A stretch of DNA of 64,000 bases from Sulfitobacter sp. DFL-14 (lineage in GTDB: Bacteria; Pseudomonadota; Alphaproteobacteria; Rhodobacterales; Rhodobacteraceae): contig NZ_QBFD01000024.1 in NCBI RefSeq assembly GCF_003335585.1, positions 255,345 through 319,344 of the forward strand, given 5' to 3'. Made by a program: the position numbers and the translations under genes. Position 1 is the stretch's first letter. Each line of letters opens with the position of its first letter. Shown in pieces: positions 60,408 through 64,000 of this stretch. Under the pieces are notes generated by a model. It worked only from the letters and a program-made list of their open reading frames with translations. It was not told where the DNA came from and searched no databases.

Positions 60408-61038
60408 AGCATTTTCCTTTTTATTCCCCCACGATAGGGCCGTCCGTCCCAGGTTCGGAACAGCCCCGCATATTCGGCAAGGTTAGGTAAATTTTGCCAA
60501 GCTGTGAAGCATGTATCACAGATTTCCGCCCTGTTTGTGCCGCGCAATCAATGAAATAGCGGTTTTCTTTCACGAATGACTTGAATTGCGCGGGTTAATC
60601 CAGCTTTGCGGTACCGGTTCGGTGACAGAATGGCGCAATCGCAAGACAGTCTCGCCGCAAAACGAATCTCGCCAATGCAATGTGCCGCCTTGGCGTGATT
60701 CACCTGTCCGGCAGTGTCAGCGCGGCCGGGGCGATTTCGTGTTTATCCGGGCTGGCTTAGGGCAAAAAGGTGACGTGCATACCCGTGATAAATACACGCT
60801 GTAGTAGTGCGCGCACCCTATTGATCACGGCCCCGGCACAATCCCCGTAGTCACATCAGGATTGTCCACTTTGCGCCCGATTTCCTTGAAGAATTCACTT
60901 GAAATGCCCCAGTTCTGCCTTAATCGTTGTTCCATTCCGTTCACGTCGTGACGGCCAGGCTGCTAACTGGCGTCATCACATTCGACCAAAACGGGCTGCA
61001 ATGCCGAGCGTATCGGCCTTAACACCGGGGTGTGGGAA
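60408..61038. promoter_or_regulatory. 631-base gap between divergent envelope genes
   Basis: No credible gene on either strand. Bases 60540-60593 hold a perfect nine-base inverted repeat (ccgcgcaat and attgcgcgg, 36 bases apart). The left part is AT-rich and likely carries the OmpA promoter. Near 60765-60800 the sequence is again mixed AT, and the promoter of the small secreted protein should lie in 60850-61030. Nothing else stands out. Confidence 0.45.
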
Positions 61039-61389
61039 ATGATCAAGAAAATTGTACTGGCCGCCGCCGTGGCCGCCATGGCCGTACCGGCCGCTGCGGA
61101 CCACAAGAGACATACGACCTACAGCTATCACTACGGCGATTACGGGCCATCCGGCAACCGCATCGTGGTCAGCTGCTGGCGCGGCCCCTGGCAAGAGGTG
61201 ATCTGGGACCGCCCGAACGCTGTCTTCGTCGATACGCTGGTCTCGGTCGGCTACGATTATTCGACGGCCGATGCCATCGCCACGCGGATCTGCCGTGACC
61301 CGAACCTTGTGGGGCGCCCCGGTGCGCTGAAAGCCACGATGGAGCGGATCTGGGCCGATCCCGGTTCGCACCGCCGCCACAACTACTGA
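61039..61389 (+). CDS. small secreted protein of unknown function
   Basis: 116 residues from ATG 61039, or 119 from an in-frame GTG at 61030. MIKKIVLAAAVAAMAVPAAADHK is a signal peptide. The mature part has YSYHYGDYGPSGNRIVVSCWRGPWQEVIWDRPNAVFVDTLVSVGYDYSTADAIATRICRD, rich in aromatic residues, with two Cys that could pair. I recognise no family. Rhodobacterales carry many small periplasmic proteins of this sort beside miaB. It is convergent with miaB. Confidence 0.75.
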   Translation: MIKKIVLAAAVAAMAVPAAADHKRHTTYSYHYGDYGPSGNRIVVSCWRGPWQEVIWDRPNAVFVDTLVSVGYDYSTADAIATRICRDPNLVGRPGALKATMERIWADPGSHRRHNY

Positions 61390-61401
61390 AGCATGAACCC
61401 G

Positions 61402-61423
61402 GGCCTGACCTTCGGGTCAGGCC
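61402..61423. terminator. UUCG-loop hairpin between convergent genes
   Basis: Perfect nine-base stem ggcctgacc/ggtcaggcc closed by a C(TTCG)G tetraloop, the most stable tetraloop type. It lies between the ends of the small secreted protein and miaB and can serve both. Confidence 0.75.
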
Positions 61424-61431
61424 TCGCGGGC

Positions 61432-62730
61432 TCAGATCTGGACGCCGCCGAGCGAATTCGTCTTGGCGTCCAGCACTCTGACGCGCGCAATCTCGCCCAC
61501 CCCGGCAGAGCCATCCTGAACATGAACGGAATGCAGGTATTGCGATTTGCCGATCATCTGGCCGGGGTTGCGCCCCGGTTTCTCGATCAGCACATCCAGC
61601 TCGCGCCCGACCATGCTTTCCTGAATGTCACGCTGATGCGTGGTGATCAGCGCCTGCAGCCGTTGCAGCCTTTCGTCCGCCACCGCCGGGTCCACGCCCG
61701 GACGCTCTGCCGCCGGGGTGCCGGGGCGCGACGAATATTTGAATGAATAGGCATAGCCGTAGCGGACCTGCCGGACCAGCTCCATCGTCGCTTCGAAATC
61801 GGCGTCGGTTTCTTCGGGGAAGCCCACGATGAAATCGCCTGACAGCACGATGTCGGGCCGCGCTTCGCGGATACGTTCGATCAGCCGCAGATAGCTTTCC
61901 GCCGTGTGACTGCGGTTCATCCGCTTGAGAATGCGGTCGCTGCCCGATTGCACCGGCAGATGCAGATAGGGCATCAGCTTGTCCACTTCACCATGCGCCG
62001 CGATCAGGTCGTCGCCCATGTCGTTGGGATGGCTGGTGGTGTAGCGGATACGTTCCAGCCCGTCGATGCGGGCCAGTTCCCGGATCAGCCCCGCCAGGGT
62101 CATGCCGCCATGGTAGGCGTTCACATTCTGGCCCAGCAGGGTCACCTCGCGCACGCCCCGCTCCACCAGGTCGCGGGCCTCTTCCAGCACCCGGGTCGCG
62201 GGGCGCGAGACTTCGGCGCCACGGGTATAGGGCACCACGCAGAAGGCGCAGAACTTGTCGCAGCCTTCCTGCACCGTCAGGAATGCCGCCGGTGCGCGCC
62301 GCGCCTTGGGGCGGCCTTTCAGGTGGTCGAATTTGTCCTCCGCCGGGAAATCGGTGTCGAGCGCCGGTTTGCCCGCACGCACCCGCGCCTCCATCTCGGG
62401 CAGGCGGTGATAGGTCTGCGGGCCGACAACCAGGTCAACGGCCGGCTGGCGGCGAATGATCTCTTCGCCCTCGGCCTGGGCGACGCAGCCCGCCACGCCG
62501 ATCTTCAGATCCGGATTCAGATCCTTCAGCGGCTTCAGGCGCCCCAGTTCCGAATAGACCTTTTCCGCTGCCTTTTCACGGATGTGGCAGGTGTTCAGCA
62601 GGATCATATCCGCATCTTCGGGCGTCTTCGTCTCTACGTAGCCCTGCCCGCCCAGCGCCTCGGCCATGCGTTCGCTGTCATAGACATTCATCTGACAGCC
62701 GTAGGTCTTGATAAAGAGCTTCTTGGTCAT
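61432..62730 (-). CDS. miaB: tRNA-2-methylthio-N6-dimethylallyladenosine synthase
   Basis: Radical SAM methylthiotransferase acting on A37 of tRNAs; 432 residues. N-terminal cluster cysteines are in [15 protein letters not shown] and [10 protein letters not shown]; the radical SAM CxxxCxxC is in [26 protein letters not shown] and [13 protein letters not shown] are present, with a TRAM-like C-terminus. ATG 62730 fits the family start [12 protein letters not shown]. Confidence 0.96.
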   Translation of the reverse strand: MTKKLFIKTYGCQMNVYDSERMAEALGGQGYVETKTPEDADMILLNTCHIREKAAEKVYSELGRLKPLKDLNPDLKIGVAGCVAQAEGEEIIRRQPAVDLVVGPQTYHRLPEMEARVRAGKPALDTDFPAEDKFDHLKGRPKARRAPAAFLTVQEGCDKFCAFCVVPYTRGAEVSRPATRVLEEARDLVERGVREVTLLGQNVNAYHGGMTLAGLIRELARIDGLERIRYTTSHPNDMGDDLIAAHGEVDKLMPYLHLPVQSGSDRILKRMNRSHTAESYLRLIERIREARPDIVLSGDFIVGFPEETDADFEATMELVRQVRYGYAYSFKYSSRPGTPAAERPGVDPAVADERLQRLQALITTHQRDIQESMVGRELDVLIEKPGRNPGQMIGKSQYLHSVHVQDGSAGVGEIARVRVLDAKTNSLGGVQI

Positions 62731-62839
62731 CGGTCCGGTCCTGATGCGGGGGAGATTGCCGTCTAACAGGGCGCGGCAAGGCTTGCAATGCACCGGGAAT
62801 TAACCGATTCTGCCGCATAAAACCATCCAGAGCGCAGAT

Positions 62840-63709
62840 ATGCAGTACCCCGGCCTGACCGCCATGATCAAAGACAATACCGCCAAACTGGCCAAGGGGC
62901 CGGTGGCGCTGATCTTGGTCGAGGACGATGTGGAGGTGGCCACGACCCTGCGCCACCACCAGCAGGCCGGGTTTACCAGCGTCGTCGCCCTGATGCCCGA
63001 GAGCTTCGATCTGCCCCGCGACCTGCAGGACACCGTGCTGCGGGTGGATTACAACATGAGCCTGGAAGGCGCGATGGAAACCGCCGTGAACACCGTCATC
63101 GATGCGGTGCCGGGCCAATGGCTGTATTATTGTTTCAACGCCGAATACCTGTTCCACCCCTTTTGCGAGACCCGCAATGTGATCGAGATGCTGGCGTTCC
63201 ACAGCGAGGAACGCCGCGATGCGATGCTGACCTATGTCGTTGATCTATATGCCGAAGACCTTGGGCAATACCCGGATGCCGTATCGCTGGATCAGGCGCA
63301 TATGGACCGCTCGGGCTATTACGCCCTGGCCCGCCCGGATGAGGACAACCACGGCCACCCCAAGGAACGGCAGCTTGATTTCTTTGGCGGTCTGCGCTGG
63401 CGCTACGAGGAACATGTGCCCGCCGTGCGCCGCAAGATCGACCGCATCGCGCTGTTCCGGGCCAAGCGGGGGCTGCGCCTGCGCTGGGACCACACATTCA
63501 ACGATGAAGAATACAATACCTATGCCTGCCCCTGGCATCACAACATCACGGCGGCCATCTGCTCTTTCCGCACCGCCAAGGCACTGAAAAGCAATCCCGG
63601 CAGCAAGTTCGAAATCGAGACCTTCAAATGGCACAACTCGGCCCCGTTCGAATGGCACTCGCGTCAGCTGCTTGACCTGGGTCTGATGGAACCGGGGCAG
63701 TGGTTTTGA
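62840..63709 (+). CDS. conserved hypothetical protein (possible glycosyltransferase-like)
   Basis: 289 residues, no signal peptide or membrane segment. The N-terminal third (VALILVEDDVEVATTLRHHQQAGFTSVVALMP) is an alternating beta/alpha pattern like a GT-A fold or a response-regulator-like start. QWLYYCFNAEYLFHPFC and RKIDRIALFRAKRGLRLRWDHTFNDEEYNTYACPWHHN follow. I do not recognise the family by name. Divergent from miaB with 109 bases between. A role in tRNA modification or surface polysaccharide would be speculation. Confidence 0.75.
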   Translation: MQYPGLTAMIKDNTAKLAKGPVALILVEDDVEVATTLRHHQQAGFTSVVALMPESFDLPRDLQDTVLRVDYNMSLEGAMETAVNTVIDAVPGQWLYYCFNAEYLFHPFCETRNVIEMLAFHSEERRDAMLTYVVDLYAEDLGQYPDAVSLDQAHMDRSGYYALARPDEDNHGHPKERQLDFFGGLRWRYEEHVPAVRRKIDRIALFRAKRGLRLRWDHTFNDEEYNTYACPWHHNITAAICSFRTAKALKSNPGSKFEIETFKWHNSAPFEWHSRQLLDLGLMEPGQWF

Positions 63710-64000
63710 CGCGAAGGGATGTGTTTCCGGCAAGCTTCGTGGCATGAAAATTTCGCCACAAGCGTCGCAAAGCTGACCTTGACCGCGACTTGGAGCAAGG
63801 GCCGCTGAGCGGGACGAAGCTGCCGTTCGCAATGAAACGTCAAGCCGCGCATTGACGGGCCGTGGTGCGGCGATCCGACCGTCGTGACTGGCACTTTATG
63901 GCAGCCAAGCACTTCCAAGCTATCCGTGGAACACGACAGAAGCCAAATCGCCGTGCCAGGGGACGGCCCGGCGATGCGCGGCGGCCTGCGGCCTTGATTC
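63710..64000. other. intergenic sequence at the window edge, partly repetitive
   Basis: No gene is visible. The last ~155 bases form copy B of the dispersed repeat. The stretch 63770-63830 (gagcaagggccgctgagcgg and gacgaagctgccgttcgc) looks like the non-coding repetitive sequence common in Rhodobacterales; that comparison rests on memory. Confidence 0.5.
63845..64000. repeat. dispersed repeat, copy B (runs to window edge)
   Basis: Counterpart of 39280-39430 in the same orientation: GGCGATCCGAC, TGGCACTTTAT (63889), CTATCCGTGGAAC, CCAAATCGCC (63943) and GGCGATGCGCGG. May extend past the window end. Confidence 0.6.

Noticed and set aside
60586..60804. A 72-codon plus-strand frame in the gap before the small secreted protein
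   Set aside because: Composition and lack of a ribosome site argue against coding; it contains no familiar motif.

Overview
The window is GC-rich bacterial chromosome of Rhodobacterales (Roseobacter-clade) type. The evidence is the miaB..phoH-ybeY-corC-lnt-metK-trmB order, a SAM/SAH-type riboswitch in front of metK (a class known mainly from Rhodobacterales), abundant TRAP and branched-chain-amino-acid-type ABC transporters, and many acyl-CoA catabolic genes. I see no rRNA, tRNA, CRISPR array, intact insertion sequence or prophage. Genes are packed tightly, often with ATGA or TGATG overlaps.

Region 1 (1-445) is the 5' part of an MrpA-type cation/proton antiporter gene leaving the window. Region 2 (735-29892) is a large acyl-CoA catabolic island. 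A plus-strand operon (acyl-CoA ligase, 3-hydroxyacyl-CoA dehydrogenase, crotonase, ACAD10/11-like dehydrogenase, two SDRs, a VOC protein) faces a long run of minus-strand genes: thioesterase, acetoacetate-CoA ligase, serine hydrolase, an ABC importer of LivFGMHK type, an IclR regulator, an ACAD10/11-type kinase, a histidine phosphatase, a flavin oxidoreductase, thiolase, two SDRs and a catalytic/non-catalytic acyl-CoA dehydrogenase pair. A quinone oxidoreductase, a second phosphatase, an MDR reductase and a MaoC hydratase follow. The kinase and the ACAD10/11-like dehydrogenase correspond to the two halves of animal ACAD10/ACAD11 and to LvaA/LvaC of Pseudomonas putida, so the island may degrade a 4-hydroxy or 4-oxo acid through a phosphorylated acyl-CoA.

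Region 3 (29893-30530) is a gene-free stretch holding two 212-bp tandem units and a third partial unit. Each carries three palindromic octamers spaced exactly 14 bp apart. It lies between convergent genes and has no obvious function. Region 4 (30531-39211) is an operon of N-formylglutamate-amidohydrolase-like enzyme, TRAP transporter (QMP), glutamine-synthetase-like ligase, aldehyde dehydrogenase and iron alcohol dehydrogenase, divergent from an RpiR-type regulator with two dyads in the shared promoter region. The gene set suggests gamma-glutamylation-dependent breakdown of an amino alcohol or amine.

Region 5 (39573-45950) looks like a compatible-solute locus: glucosylglycerol-phosphate synthase, HAD phosphatase and glycerol-3-phosphate dehydrogenase on one strand, with galU and a GH13 alpha-glucosidase divergent. 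Region 6 (46042-50939) has a TAXI-type TRAP system, a sulfotransferase-like protein, a rhodanese and a secreted protein of unknown function.

Region 7 (51021-63709) is mostly housekeeping: cmk-aroA, trmB, metK with its riboswitch, lnt, corC, ybeY, phoH and miaB. A small envelope module (lipoprotein plus OmpA-family protein sharing a Cys-rich segment, and a small secreted protein) sits between phoH and miaB. The last ~150 bases match a stretch near 39.3 kb, indicating a dispersed non-coding repeat.
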